Assembly: GCF_030915405.1 (NCBI RefSeq)
Contig: NZ_CP133262.1
Coordinates: 930,001-994,000 of the forward strand
Length of the DNA stretch: 64,000 bases
Direction of reading: 5' to 3'
Source: Neobacillus nitrireducens
Lineage (GTDB): Bacteria; Bacillota; Bacilli; Bacillales; Cytobacillaceae
Below are positions 27,591 through 35,345 of this stretch, piece by piece (position 1 is the first letter of the stretch; the number at the start of each line of letters is the position of its first letter). The notes under the pieces were generated by a model, which had not been told where the DNA came from, did not search any database, and was given only the letters and a program-made list of their open reading frames with translations. The position numbers and the translations under genes were made by a program.

Positions 27591-27640
27591 AAAGGCTCTC
27601 ACGTTGTGTACATATACACAACGTGAGAGCCTTTTATTTC
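27591..27640 (+). terminator. Long perfect hairpin after tnpC
   Basis: A perfect 20-bp stem (27591-27610 with 27615-27634) around the loop CATA, followed by TATTT. It probably ends the tnpABC transcript and may mark the right side of the element. Confidence 0.9.
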
Positions 27641-27693
27641 CTTACATTTTAATTATTTTAGTCTTGATTTCATAGCGGCGGCTGTCCATACAA

Positions 27694-28514
27694 CTATTCG
27701 ATTTGCGGGCCCTTCATTATTACTTTATTATAAGCTAATTTAAAACCGCTCTTTCCATATTCCTGGCCGATGTGTTATTCGGTTTAGTCGTCACAGTCAA
27801 ATAGGTACAACCCTTAGATTTTGCATAATTTATTCTTTCTTCAATCAGCAGGTTTTGATAGCCTCTCCCTTTATGTGTTCGAATCGTACTAGTTAAAAAC
27901 ATTTCACCCAGCTGGTCTGATATCACTATAAATCCACCTGCCACACTTTCTTCCTTTTCTTTTACTAAAAAAGCAGCTGAATTAGATAAATTAAAAAATC
28001 CTCTAACTGATTCGATTGAATCCTCTGTTGTTTTCTGATTTTCTGAAAAACCCAATGCAACCGTCCGGGCCCATTCAGATGATTCTTCTGCACTCACTTT
28101 TACAATGGAAATATCTTCATTTTTCCATTTGCCCTTACTGGGATTCCAATCCTCTAATTTGAGTATCCAAACCGTTAGAAAATGATCTAGGGTGTAACCT
28201 TTAGCCTGGAGTATTTTTAGTAAGGATTGATTAGCATATGGGGTTACTTCAAAATGGATAGTTGCACAATTTCCCTTTTTTCGAATATAGTTTTCTACAC
28301 TTTCGATATCACTTAATAAAACATCGCCAGTTAAGCCAAAGCCTACCCCAAAACAATAATTATCCATTTGAAACATTGTGCCCTTTGCATTTAATGAGAA
28401 ATAATCCCCATTATAAGATGTTGACATTTTATTTCGATTAATTATGTATTCCATTGTACCTTTTATTTTTATATTCTCTATTTTTCGTACTAAATCTTCT
28501 TTGTATAAAGTCAC
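27694..28514 (-). pseudogene. GNAT-family N-acetyltransferase, frameshifted near the C-terminus
   Basis: The open frame runs 28514-27735 and ends NTSARNMERAVLN. GNAT proteins normally have NxxSxxxxExxGF here. Adding one G to the GG at 27746-27747 gives ERAGFKLAYNKVIMKGPQIE and a TAG stop at 27694, the expected C-terminal strand. An acetyl-CoA loop precedes it (TIRTHKGRGYQNLLIEERI) and a family-typical N-terminal half (residues 1-130) is present. One base is therefore missing, and the last functional strand is lost. It lies next to the Tn554-like element, pointing towards it. Acceptor unknown. Confidence 0.8.
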
Positions 28515-28739
28515 TATATAGCCCCCGAGCGCATTTATGTCCTAACTATACCTATTTTCACCATAATTATATATTAATTGTAAACATCTTAGAGACGTTC
28601 TTATATAATTTTCTTTGGAGATAAGGTAATATTCTTTTTCAAAAATTTTTTTATTAGTCATTTGGTCTAAATCTATCTCATATATTTTATATGAGCATTT
28701 TTTATGTATCAAATCCCCTAAGAAATAGGTGAGACCAAA

Positions 28740-28958
28740 ATGTTTGCTGTTCATTTTATTGAAAAAAATAACGTTTTATTAACTCAACTATTAAATACAC
28801 TGCCAACCGAAGGTGAAGAGTTAAAAATTAAAGGCCGTAAAGCGAAGGTATCAAGTGTTAAGAAAGTTGATGAACTAAATGTTCATGTGCTTGTTACCAT
28901 CGAGGTCGTTACTAAAAGTAAGTTTGTTGTCGATAATTCAAAAAAGAAAAAGCGGTAG
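28740..28958 (+). CDS. Small basic protein of unknown function (72 aa)
   Basis: A compact beta-rich protein (KIKGRKAKVSSVKKVDELNVHVLVTIEVV) ending in a Lys-rich tail DNSKKKKR. AGGTGAG stands eight bases before the ATG, and a hairpin terminator follows the stop. Its size, charge and layout suggest a nucleic-acid or envelope-associated small protein, but no family is recognised. A leftward frame overlaps its start and was rejected. Confidence 0.55.
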   Translation: MFAVHFIEKNNVLLTQLLNTLPTEGEELKIKGRKAKVSSVKKVDELNVHVLVTIEVVTKSKFVVDNSKKKKR

Positions 28959-28965
28959 AAATTGT

Positions 28966-28992
28966 TTATCCCTTATTTAAGGGATTTTTTTA
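28966..28992 (+). terminator. Terminator after the 72-aa protein gene
   Basis: ATCCCTTA and TAAGGGAT arms followed by seven T. Confidence 0.85.
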
Positions 28993-29038
28993 TGCTTAAA
29001 TCTGCCTCTTGAGCTCCCTCTATAAACATTAGACGGAA

Positions 29039-29096
29039 ATTTTCCGCCTATGAATTCTCATACCTACGCAAAAATCAATACGAGAAGGCGGAAATG
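29039..29096. repeat. Inverted repeat in a gene-free stretch
   Basis: TTTCCGCC...TTCTC pairs with GAGAA...GGCGGAAA (an asymmetric internal loop in the left arm), in the 335-base gap between the 72-aa and the phage-like 106-aa genes. Nothing else is seen there except an AT-rich run before 29295. It could be a small structured RNA or part of a degraded mobile element. Confidence 0.4.
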
Positions 29097-29294
29097 GTTT
29101 GCAAACCTCTTCGACTCGAGTCTTTAAATTACTTTTTAAAAATTCAAATAAATAGTAGCAAAATATCAATACGTGTTATACAATATATTTATTATCAACA
29201 ATCTGTTACATAACAGAATAACCAAATTAAACATTTCGGGTTACTACTAACATGAATAAGAATTATAAAAAATGAGAGAAAAGGGGAATTTACG

Positions 29295-29615
29295 ATGAAC
29301 AAAACTGATTCGATTGCACGTAGAATACTTGGTTGGAAGTTAAATCGATGGGATCGCTGGTATGATTATGAAAAGGCTACCTTCATCCACGAATCTGATT
29401 TCCAGCCCGAGAAAAATCTTGACCATGCCATGCTAATCGTGGACAGATTAAAGGATTTTGGCTATACCTTTACAACCAATGGAGAATCTGAAGCAAGCTT
29501 TAATGACGTCCGTGCAACCGGAAAAACACTATCACAAGCCATTACGAATGCTGCCTACACCATCATTGAAAATAACGTGGAAGATAGGTCGACCATTTGG
29601 GCACAATTGTGCTAA
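29295..29615 (+). CDS. Small protein resembling phage ABA-sandwich-domain proteins (106 aa)
   Basis: The sequence has WKLNRWDRWYDYEK near the N-terminus, LDHAMLIVDRLKDFGYTFTT and a C-terminal ITNAAYTIIENNVE. This arrangement resembles small Bacillus proteins related to phage BC1872-type ABA-sandwich domains, which are often annotated without function. AAAAGGGG precedes the ATG, and a strong hairpin terminator follows. A prophage remnant origin is possible; no other phage gene is nearby. Confidence 0.6.
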   Translation: MNKTDSIARRILGWKLNRWDRWYDYEKATFIHESDFQPEKNLDHAMLIVDRLKDFGYTFTTNGESEASFNDVRATGKTLSQAITNAAYTIIENNVEDRSTIWAQLC

Positions 29616-29625
29616 AACTAATAAC

Positions 29626-29673
29626 AAAAGGAGTTGATTACCCACGTATGGTAGGTTATCAACTCCTTTTATT
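29626..29673 (+). terminator. Terminator after the 106-aa protein gene
   Basis: AAAAGGAGTTGAT pairs with ATCAACTCCTTTT across a loop that contains an inner ACC/GGT stem. TATT follows. Confidence 0.88.
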
Positions 29674-29687
29674 CATACCTGAGCTTT

Positions 29688-29853
29688 CTAATGATTGATT
29701 AATTCTGTACCATATGAGTTATCAATTGCACAAAGCCATTCACCTTGTGAATTTTTCTTAAACACATAAGTCGCCTTTCATCAACGTATCAAAATCTTCT
29801 GATTTGATTGCAATATCACACTTTTTGATGATCTCTTTTAATTCATGTTCCAT
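29688..29853 (-). pseudogene. Remnant of a DUF4440/SgcJ-type (NTF2-fold) protein with an internal deletion
   Basis: On the minus strand an ATG at 29853 opens MEHELKEIIKKCDIAI and then KSEDFDTLMK, the typical first helices of DUF4440 proteins. After about 25 residues the frame is lost, and the next frame continues VFKKNSQGEWLCAIDNSYG, the typical C-terminal strands, ending in TAG at 29688. Intact relatives have about 70 more residues between these parts. An internal deletion of some 200 bases explains both. Assignment of family is by motif. Confidence 0.6.
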
Positions 29854-29887
29854 CCTCTATTCCCTACCATACATACTCAAATTAACC

Positions 29888-30469
29888 TCATTTCGGATAG
29901 AGAATCTCATCGATGATCCCATATTCTTTCGCCTCTTCAGCACTCATGAAGTAATCCCGGTCCGTATCCTTCGCTACCTTTTCAAGCGGTTGTCCGGTCC
30001 TTTCTGAAATTATTTGATTGATATGCTCTCTTAGCTTTAAAATTCTTCGTGCGGAAATTTCAATCTCCGTTGCCTGCCCTTTTGCCCCTCCTAAGGGCTG
30101 ATGAATCATAATTTCACTATTCGGCAGTGCATACCGTTTTCCCTTTTTTCCGGCAAGCAGTAACATCGCCCCAAATGAAGCGGCCATTCCTGTGCAGATT
30201 GTCCTGACGTCCGGCTTAATGTATTGCATTGTGTCAAAGATAGCAAAGCCAGCGGTAGTCAAGCCTCCCGGGCTATTAATATAAAGCGAAATTTCTTTAT
30301 CCGGTGCGTCTGCTGCTAAAAATAATAATTGGGCAACCACACTATTGGCAGTATGTTCATTGATTTCATCACCAATGATGATAATTCTGTCCTTTAACAA
30401 TCTTGAGTAAATATCATAAGAACGTTCCCCACGATTCGATTGTTCGATTACATATGGAATGGTACTCAT
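29888..30469 (-). CDS. clpP2: ATP-dependent Clp protease proteolytic subunit, second-type paralogue
   Basis: A 193-residue ClpP. The catalytic triad is intact: Ser98 in GMAASFGAM, His123 in MIHQPLGG, Asp172 in [32 protein letters not shown] and the helix E region [17 protein letters not shown] are canonical. It lies 27 bases after a sigma-factor gene, not in the usual clpP locus, so it is likely a ClpP paralogue that depends on this sigma factor. ClpP needs an AAA+ partner (ClpX or ClpC) not present here. Confidence 0.88.
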   Translation of the reverse strand: MSTIPYVIEQSNRGERSYDIYSRLLKDRIIIIGDEINEHTANSVVAQLLFLAADAPDKEISLYINSPGGLTTAGFAIFDTMQYIKPDVRTICTGMAASFGAMLLLAGKKGKRYALPNSEIMIHQPLGGAKGQATEIEISARRILKLREHINQIISERTGQPLEKVAKDTDRDYFMSAEEAKEYGIIDEILYPK

Positions 30470-30496
30470 TCCAATCCCTCCTTAAAAGCAATTTGG

Positions 30497-31216
30497 CTAT
30501 GCAGCCATGCAGAGAGTGCTTGAAGGAGAATAATCTGATTTGGACCGTATTTTACCTGTCACCAACATAGAAACTTCACTATTTATTCTTAATGGAATTG
30601 ATTCAATGAGGATAGTTGGATCTTGATTTTTTAATGCCTCATAAAATAGATCCGAAAGCTGTTCCCTTTCATTCTCTTCCCAAAAGGTTTCCGCCGAAAG
30701 GAATTGTTGTTCTTCATTTATCTTTTCCAAACGCTTTTTGGCACGATGAAGATTGGACTTCACTGCCATTTCTGTAGAATCTAATATTGATGCGATTTCC
30801 TTCAGCTGGTATTGAAATCCCTCTTTTAACAAAAAAATAATCGCTTGATTAGGCGTAAAGTTCTTCAGGAGTATATCCACCAATTCCCTTGTGTCATCCA
30901 GTGAATTGGTTAAAGCAGTATTGGCAGAATCGAGATTTGCCTCCACTGTTTCCTTTTTTCTTTTTCGAAGCATATCTACCCAATGATTATAAGCAATCTT
31001 ATTTAGTAAAGCAGTGGACATCTTTTGCTGATTACTGCAATATTTTAACGCCTTGATAAAAGTCTCTTGTGCAATTTCGTCTCCATCCCATCCATTTCGG
31101 GTGAGAAAGTGACAATATCGTTGGAGTTTTGGATAATTTTCAATCCAAAAATCCTCCCCAATCCTATCTTCAAGCTCTTTCCCCTCCAGGGTGACTTGAC
31201 TAAGTTTGTATGACAT
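30497..31216 (-). CDS. Sigma-70 family RNA polymerase sigma factor (ECF-like)
   Basis: A 239-residue sigma factor. Region 2 is ENYPKLQRYCHFLTRNGWDGDEIAQETF with the ECF-type DEIAQETFIKAL core. Region 4 is LLKEGFQYQLKEIASILDSTEMAVKSNLHRAKKRLE. A C-terminal extension of about 70 residues, QFLSAETFWEENEREQLSDLF onward, is longer than in simple ECF factors and may be regulatory. Start taken as ATG at 31216 after AAAGGAG. No anti-sigma gene is adjacent; instead clpP2 follows in the same operon. Confidence 0.85.
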   Translation of the reverse strand: MSYKLSQVTLEGKELEDRIGEDFWIENYPKLQRYCHFLTRNGWDGDEIAQETFIKALKYCSNQQKMSTALLNKIAYNHWVDMLRKRKKETVEANLDSANTALTNSLDDTRELVDILLKNFTPNQAIIFLLKEGFQYQLKEIASILDSTEMAVKSNLHRAKKRLEKINEEQQFLSAETFWEENEREQLSDLFYEALKNQDPTILIESIPLRINSEVSMLVTGKIRSKSDYSPSSTLCMAA

Positions 31217-31441
31217 TGATTTCACTCCTTTGCACTCTCTACATTATTAACGTTTCAAATTAGCTGAAAAGATACGGGGGGATAATTTTTTTTTGATAAT
31301 ATAGGATGCTCCCATTATATTCATATTTAACCGATGGAGAAGAATTTTAGATGATTTTGGTGAAAAATAATGATGGACTATTTTTATAAGCCTGATATAA
31401 TCCATATATAAAACAATAATTTATTCTTAAAGGTGGACATT

Positions 31442-31639
31442 ATGGCGAACACTTGTAGATATGTTGTCAACGCACTTGGTAAAGGTGGGGAAACATATTA
31501 TACGCTTTGTAAAGATAAACAAGAATTACAGAATTGGATTACAACCAATCAAGAGAAATTGATCATGGAAGAATTAAAGGTAACTGATAAGAATCAAACT
31601 TTGTTCTCTAAACTATTTAACTTAAAAAAATTATATTAA
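31442..31639 (+). CDS. Small conserved-looking protein (65 aa)
   Basis: The sequence begins MANTCRYVVNALGKGGETYYTL and continues with an amphipathic helix, KQELQNWITTNQEKLIMEELKV. AAAGGTGG stands before the ATG at 31442, which I prefer over an in-frame GTG at 31433. A terminator follows. It reads like a small soluble alpha/beta protein; no named family is recognised. Confidence 0.6.
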   Translation: MANTCRYVVNALGKGGETYYTLCKDKQELQNWITTNQEKLIMEELKVTDKNQTLFSKLFNLKKLY

Positions 31640-31646
31640 TTTTTCA

Positions 31647-31682
31647 GATGCCATTCTTAATAGAATGGCGTCATTATTTTTG
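31647..31682 (+). terminator. Terminator after the 65-aa protein gene
   Basis: GATGCCATTCT and AGAATGGCGTC arms, then ATTATTTTTG. Confidence 0.82.
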
Positions 31683-31762
31683 TAGATTACTAGTCGATGA
31701 TAATAAGTTGGAATTTTTTGTGAATAAACCTATAATATATTTAATGTAGGGGGTGCTTGTTT

Positions 31763-31960
31763 GTGGAGGAAATGAAAGAGGATAATAGCCAACCAGGTTC
31801 CAATAACAACAAAAATGATATAAGAGTAAATAATCATTTCACTTTAACCATTAACCTTGGAGATCCCTTAAATTTATTTGCACTAATCGGCAGCATATAT
31901 GTAGTTAAGCGATTGGTAAAAAAACGTAAAGCCAGACGTAAAAAAATGCAATGGCCTTAA
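31763..31960 (+). CDS. Small single-pass membrane protein (65 aa)
   Basis: A hydrophilic N-terminus rich in Asn (GSNNNKNDIRVNNHF) is followed by a membrane segment LNLFALIGSIYVVKRLV and a strongly basic end KKRKARRKKM, suggesting the C-terminus faces the cytoplasm. The GTG at 31763 has GGGGGTG seven bases before it. The stop lies inside the hairpin terminator. No family recognised. Confidence 0.5.
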   Translation: MEEMKEDNSQPGSNNNKNDIRVNNHFTLTINLGDPLNLFALIGSIYVVKRLVKKRKARRKKMQWP

Positions 31961-31977
31961 ACCATAGCATTTTTTTA
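31940..31977. terminator. Bidirectional terminator overlapping the small membrane protein stop
   Basis: AAAAAATGCAATGG pairs with CCATAGCATTTTTT, with A/T runs on both sides, and it separates this gene from the convergent 122-aa gene. Confidence 0.85.
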
Positions 31978-31987
31978 CGTGTACTTT

Positions 31988-32356
31988 TCAGTCTTCTAAT
32001 TTTCTTAATTTCTTTCTTAATTCAATCATTACAGCTCTCGGGTTCTCAACTTCAAAAATGACATATTTATATTTTCCGAAATTCTCAAGCTCTATATGGA
32101 CTAGTGGTACCTTATGTTCAGATGAAATAAAATACCATTCGTTTCCAAACTTGAAACTGCCTTCATAAATATTAAGTGGTGCGATGGCAGTACCAGGCAT
32201 GCGAAGCATCCACATAGGCGGGTCAAAGTCATCAATATAAACATTTTTAATCGTTTTATAAGGAATTTTTAACTGCCATTTTAGTGCAAAAAGGCTTAAA
32301 ACCCCTGTTAACTTTAGTACGAATTCTTCCTCTTTAAAGTGCACTTCCCTTCCCAT
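31988..32356 (-). CDS. PH-domain-like protein of unknown function (122 aa)
   Basis: A single beta-rich domain with pairs of strands and a C-terminal helix (NPRAVMIELRKKLRKLE): WQLKIPYKTIKNVYIDD, EWYFISSEHKVPLVHIELE, YKYVIFEVENP. The order of strands and the closing helix look like bacterial PH-type folds. It lies between a small membrane protein gene and a MATE pump, but reads separately. No precise family can be named. Confidence 0.55.
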   Translation of the reverse strand: MGREVHFKEEEFVLKLTGVLSLFALKWQLKIPYKTIKNVYIDDFDPPMWMLRMPGTAIAPLNIYEGSFKFGNEWYFISSEHKVPLVHIELENFGKYKYVIFEVENPRAVMIELRKKLRKLED

Positions 32357-32435
32357 AAAGGGTCACCTCACTTGCAGATTTGAAACATACCATCATTTAT
32401 ATTTTACCACTGGAAGATTCCGGAAGCCAATTATT

Positions 32436-33797
32436 TTAAAAATTTTCTACACTGACAAATTTTCTCCTTTGAATGTAGATGAGCCTAATGGAAAGGGCGA
32501 TTCCGGCTGCGAGCAGGCCGATGGTCAAGCCGATCCAATAGCCTCTTGCACCTAAACTAGTGTAATTAGCAAGCAGATAACCTGCTGGAAGACAGATGAG
32601 CCAATAAGCGATTAATGACATAATAAAGGCAAGATTGACATCCTTATACCCTCTTAAGGCGGCTTGTGCAGTCGCCTGAATGGCATCACAAATTTGGAAA
32701 AATAGTGCAAAGATTAAAAAATTAGCTGTTAAGTTGATAACGGCCGTTTCATTCGAATAAAAACCAGCCACTTGATAGCGAAAGATGACTACCAATAACC
32801 CAGTCACAACGGCAATTAGAATAGCCAGATAAACACCTAACCAACTGTATTGTTTGGCATCTTTATAACGCCTTGCCCCTACTTCATATCCGACAAGTAC
32901 AGTCAGAGCAGTGGAAATACTAATCGGGATCATGTAAAGAAACGAAACAATATTTAAGGCAGATTGATAGGCAGCAATCGTAGTAACATTAAATTTACTT
33001 AAAAGAATGGTAACCAATGCAAACATACTCGTTTCAAAGAATGTTGAAAGGCCCATCGGCACACCAATCTTTAATATTTCTTTACATTTATCCCAAGAAA
33101 ACTCTTTAATATCGGCGAAAACCGGGTACGAAGAGAATGGTTCTTGTGTTCTAACAATGAAGACCGTCATCAGCATAATCGCCAAATACGTAAATGATGT
33201 CGCATACCCTGCCCCAGCACCCCCAAGCTTCGGAAAACCTAATTTTCCAAAGATGAGCACATAGTTCAAAAAGAAATTAGCAGGTAATGATAATAACATG
33301 ATGATCATGATGACCCTTGTTTTTCCAAGGGCATAAATAAAGGATCTTAACACATTAAAAATAAATAAAGGCAGAATTCCATAGCTGAGTCCAACTAGAT
33401 AATCAAAGGCAGTATCTTGAACACCTGTTGGCAGTTTCATTTTATCCAGGAGCGGGTCTAACAAAAAGCATCCAAAAATGATCACCAATGATGCAATCAG
33501 AATGGACAGATAGATTCCATGCTTCACAATTGATGCCACTTCATTGCTCTTCTTTTCACCAAAGCGTTGGGCGGCAATAGGTGAAACAGCTAGAAGTATC
33601 CCGCTGATCCCCGTAAATATCGGACTCCAAATCGACGAGCCAATCGCAACTCCGGCTAATGCGGTGGAATTGAACTTCCCTGACATAATCGTATTAAAAA
33701 ACACCATTGAAAACATCCCTAGCTGAGTAATTAAGATAGGAATTAACAAGATCAATATTTGCTTTGTTTTTTCCTTTAAAGTAAAGGTTTGATTCAT
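32436..33797 (-). CDS. MATE-family efflux transporter
   Basis: A 453-residue pump with 12 membrane segments in two halves. GISGILLAVSPIAAQRFGEKK and the later NVTTIAAYQSALNIVSFLYMIP-type helices belong to the MATE (NorM) family. It would exchange sodium or protons for cationic drugs or metabolites. The gene is alone, preceded by a GGAGAACC site before ATG at 33797. Confidence 0.9.
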   Translation of the reverse strand: MNQTFTLKEKTKQILILLIPILITQLGMFSMVFFNTIMSGKFNSTALAGVAIGSSIWSPIFTGISGILLAVSPIAAQRFGEKKSNEVASIVKHGIYLSILIASLVIIFGCFLLDPLLDKMKLPTGVQDTAFDYLVGLSYGILPLFIFNVLRSFIYALGKTRVIMIIMLLSLPANFFLNYVLIFGKLGFPKLGGAGAGYATSFTYLAIMLMTVFIVRTQEPFSSYPVFADIKEFSWDKCKEILKIGVPMGLSTFFETSMFALVTILLSKFNVTTIAAYQSALNIVSFLYMIPISISTALTVLVGYEVGARRYKDAKQYSWLGVYLAILIAVVTGLLVVIFRYQVAGFYSNETAVINLTANFLIFALFFQICDAIQATAQAALRGYKDVNLAFIMSLIAYWLICLPAGYLLANYTSLGARGYWIGLTIGLLAAGIALSIRLIYIQRRKFVSVENF

Positions 33798-34018
33798 AGA
33801 TTGGTTCTCCTTGATAAATAAAAGTCCGAAACTTCATTATACTCTATATTGGATGAATATTCCTCAATTAAATTGGAGGACATTGAAGTAATTGACTTGT
33901 TAAATTCTAATGGACACGATGTGTGATTGTAACCTCTTCTATTCAAGATGTGACTCCAATCACAACTTCAACATTTTCATTATTTTAAAATAAATACAAA
34001 GGGACTGGTGATATTGAC

Positions 34019-34297
34019 ATGGAAAAACATAGGATTGATTTTGGTGTTTTTGAAAGCTATCACAATCGACAGGTAATTCTGAACTACTATGATGACGAGG
34101 ATTTTTTATGGAAAAGAGATGGGTTTCACTTTCATTCGATCCAATTATTAAATGACCAGCTTATATTTTCAAAAAAGGATGGCAATACCCTAACCATTTC
34201 ATTGAAAAATTATGATACCGTTGCTAGAAACAATGATTTTCAAAATTATTTTACATTAGGAAAGGGAGAGGCACGGTTAGAGATCTATCTCCCTTAA
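34019..34297 (+). CDS. Hypothetical protein (92 aa)
   Basis: A beta-rich, acidic sequence with repeated short hydrophobic strands (SIQLLNDQLIFSKKDGNTLTISL). GGGACTGGTGAT stands before the ATG. The stop is followed by a bidirectional terminator. It may be a small OB- or PH-like fold. No family recognised. Confidence 0.5.
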   Translation: MEKHRIDFGVFESYHNRQVILNYYDDEDFLWKRDGFHFHSIQLLNDQLIFSKKDGNTLTISLKNYDTVARNNDFQNYFTLGKGEARLEIYLP

Positions 34298-34305
34298 AAA
34301 TATAA

Positions 34306-34335
34306 AAATAGGACCTCCATGAGAGCGTCCTATTT
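34306..34335. terminator. Bidirectional terminator
   Basis: AAATAGGAC and GTCCTATTT arms flanked by A/T runs, between convergent genes. Confidence 0.8.
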
Positions 34336-35160
34336 CTTTACAATTTTTGACGGATTATTGATTTTATATGGCACAGGCACATCTACTAAAAATTCTTCGT
34401 CCACATCTTTTCCCTTACCAAGCTTCTTTGCAGCCACTTTTCCATCGAATTCCAGTGAATCCCCTAACACTAGTTCAAACTTTTTGAGTGTCTTGCTGTG
34501 ACTGCACCAAGCCAGTCCGATTTCAAGTGGATTTTCCGCATGGATGACCTGTACATTTTCTAAGACAACTACTTCATCATTTTCTTCATTAAATGGATTG
34601 TAGACAAGCGCAAACTGTTTGACACATGCAGTAAAATGAACTTTATCCATCGGAAGTTCGAGCTTTGGTGCCTTCTCCTTTTTAGGTTTAGGTTCCTTTG
34701 CTTTTGGTGGCTTTACTGCTTCCTTTTTGGCAGGTTTTTCGGCAGGTTCAGAGGTAACCTCTGCAATTATTGGGTCATTTCCATCACTTGTCACAAGGTC
34801 GGGGCCAGCGGTTTCTTTTTCATCAAAAGTTAACAGGCTTTCCTTTCCAAAGCTCGATTGTTGCATTTCCTTTAAATAGGCCGGGTGGATGCAGGTGAGA
34901 TTTCCGTCTTGGAATTCAATCACTAACGTATTAATATCCAACGCGCTCCCGTAAGTTTCATATCCTTTAATGGTCACAAGACGCTGATAGTTTCGGTCCT
35001 TATACCAGAATTCCTTTTTCGCTTCCCGTGCCGAGGATAAACCCCATTCCTTTAACTTCACCTTATAATGATCAATATCAAGAAAGGTTTCATACTCACC
35101 TTTTGGCGGAATATATTTCGTCAACTCTGACTGTTCCAATTGCGGACGCTGAATTATCAT
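34330..35160 (-). CDS. Hypothetical protein with Lys/Pro/Glu-rich central linker (276 aa)
   Basis: An N-terminal domain (residues 1 to about 110) rich in aromatic and charged residues, then a linker of KEPKPKKEKAPK character, and a C-terminal domain of about 100 residues ending VPVPYKINNPSKIVKK. The ATG at 35160 is preceded by GGAAGTGTTAGG; the longer frame upstream has no ribosome-binding site. No family is recognised. The two-domain layout with a flexible basic linker suggests an adaptor or cell-wall/DNA-associated protein. Confidence 0.55.
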   Translation of the reverse strand: MIIQRPQLEQSELTKYIPPKGEYETFLDIDHYKVKLKEWGLSSAREAKKEFWYKDRNYQRLVTIKGYETYGSALDINTLVIEFQDGNLTCIHPAYLKEMQQSSFGKESLLTFDEKETAGPDLVTSDGNDPIIAEVTSEPAEKPAKKEAVKPPKAKEPKPKKEKAPKLELPMDKVHFTACVKQFALVYNPFNEENDEVVVLENVQVIHAENPLEIGLAWCSHSKTLKKFELVLGDSLEFDGKVAAKKLGKGKDVDEEFLVDVPVPYKINNPSKIVKK

Positions 35161-35223
35161 CCTAACACTTCCTTCTACTATGTATGTGATTTTATTATAT
35201 TTCAACTACTGCAAATAAAAAAG

Positions 35224-35252
35224 GGGGAAGAGCTAATCCTCTCCTCCCTCCA
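35224..35252 (-). terminator. Hairpin terminator in the exon beyond the intron
   Basis: On the minus strand GGGAGGAGAG pairs (one mismatch, one G-T) with CTCTTCCCCC and is followed by TTTTTT. It lies just after the intron 3' end and before the leftward 276-aa gene, which has no promoter in between that I can see. Confidence 0.6.
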
Positions 35253-35308
35253 TTCTTTATATTGAATCGAGTAGAGGGAAAATAATTAATTATTTTCGCC
35301 CCTCTCAC

Positions 35309-35342
35309 ACCACCGTACGTACGGTTCCGTATACGGCGGTTC
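35309..35342 (-). ncRNA. Group IIC intron domain V
   Basis: A 34-base hairpin with both arms GC-rich and the ACGTACG bulge region, four bases after the stop codon of the intron protein. It is the catalytic core of the ribozyme. Confidence 0.85.
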
Positions 35343-35345
35343 AAT

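Larger units (their letters stand above)
24062..27640 (+). mobile_element. Tn554-type transposition unit (tnpA-tnpB-tnpC) without visible cargo
   Basis: Three overlapping plus-strand genes in the fixed order of Tn554: two different tyrosine recombinases and a small coiled-coil protein. Tn554 relatives usually carry resistance genes after tnpC; here a 20-bp perfect hairpin follows within 30 bases and the next gene lies on the other strand. Tn554 makes no target duplication and has no terminal inverted repeats, so exact ends cannot be drawn. The bounds given cover the genes plus the terminator. The left end should lie between about 23,806 and 24,061 and the right end between 27,562 and about 27,694. 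Confidence 0.8.

Noticed and set aside
27640-27720. A leftward open stretch reading GPANRIVVWTAAAMKSRLK, thought to be the truncated end of a gene cut by the Tn554 unit
   Set aside because: The neighbouring frame gives the exact expected GNAT C-terminus, so this stretch is only an out-of-frame reading.
28542-28754. A 70-residue leftward frame overlapping the start of the 72-aa protein gene
   Set aside because: No ribosome-binding site before its ATG, no family features, and it overlaps the better-supported rightward start.
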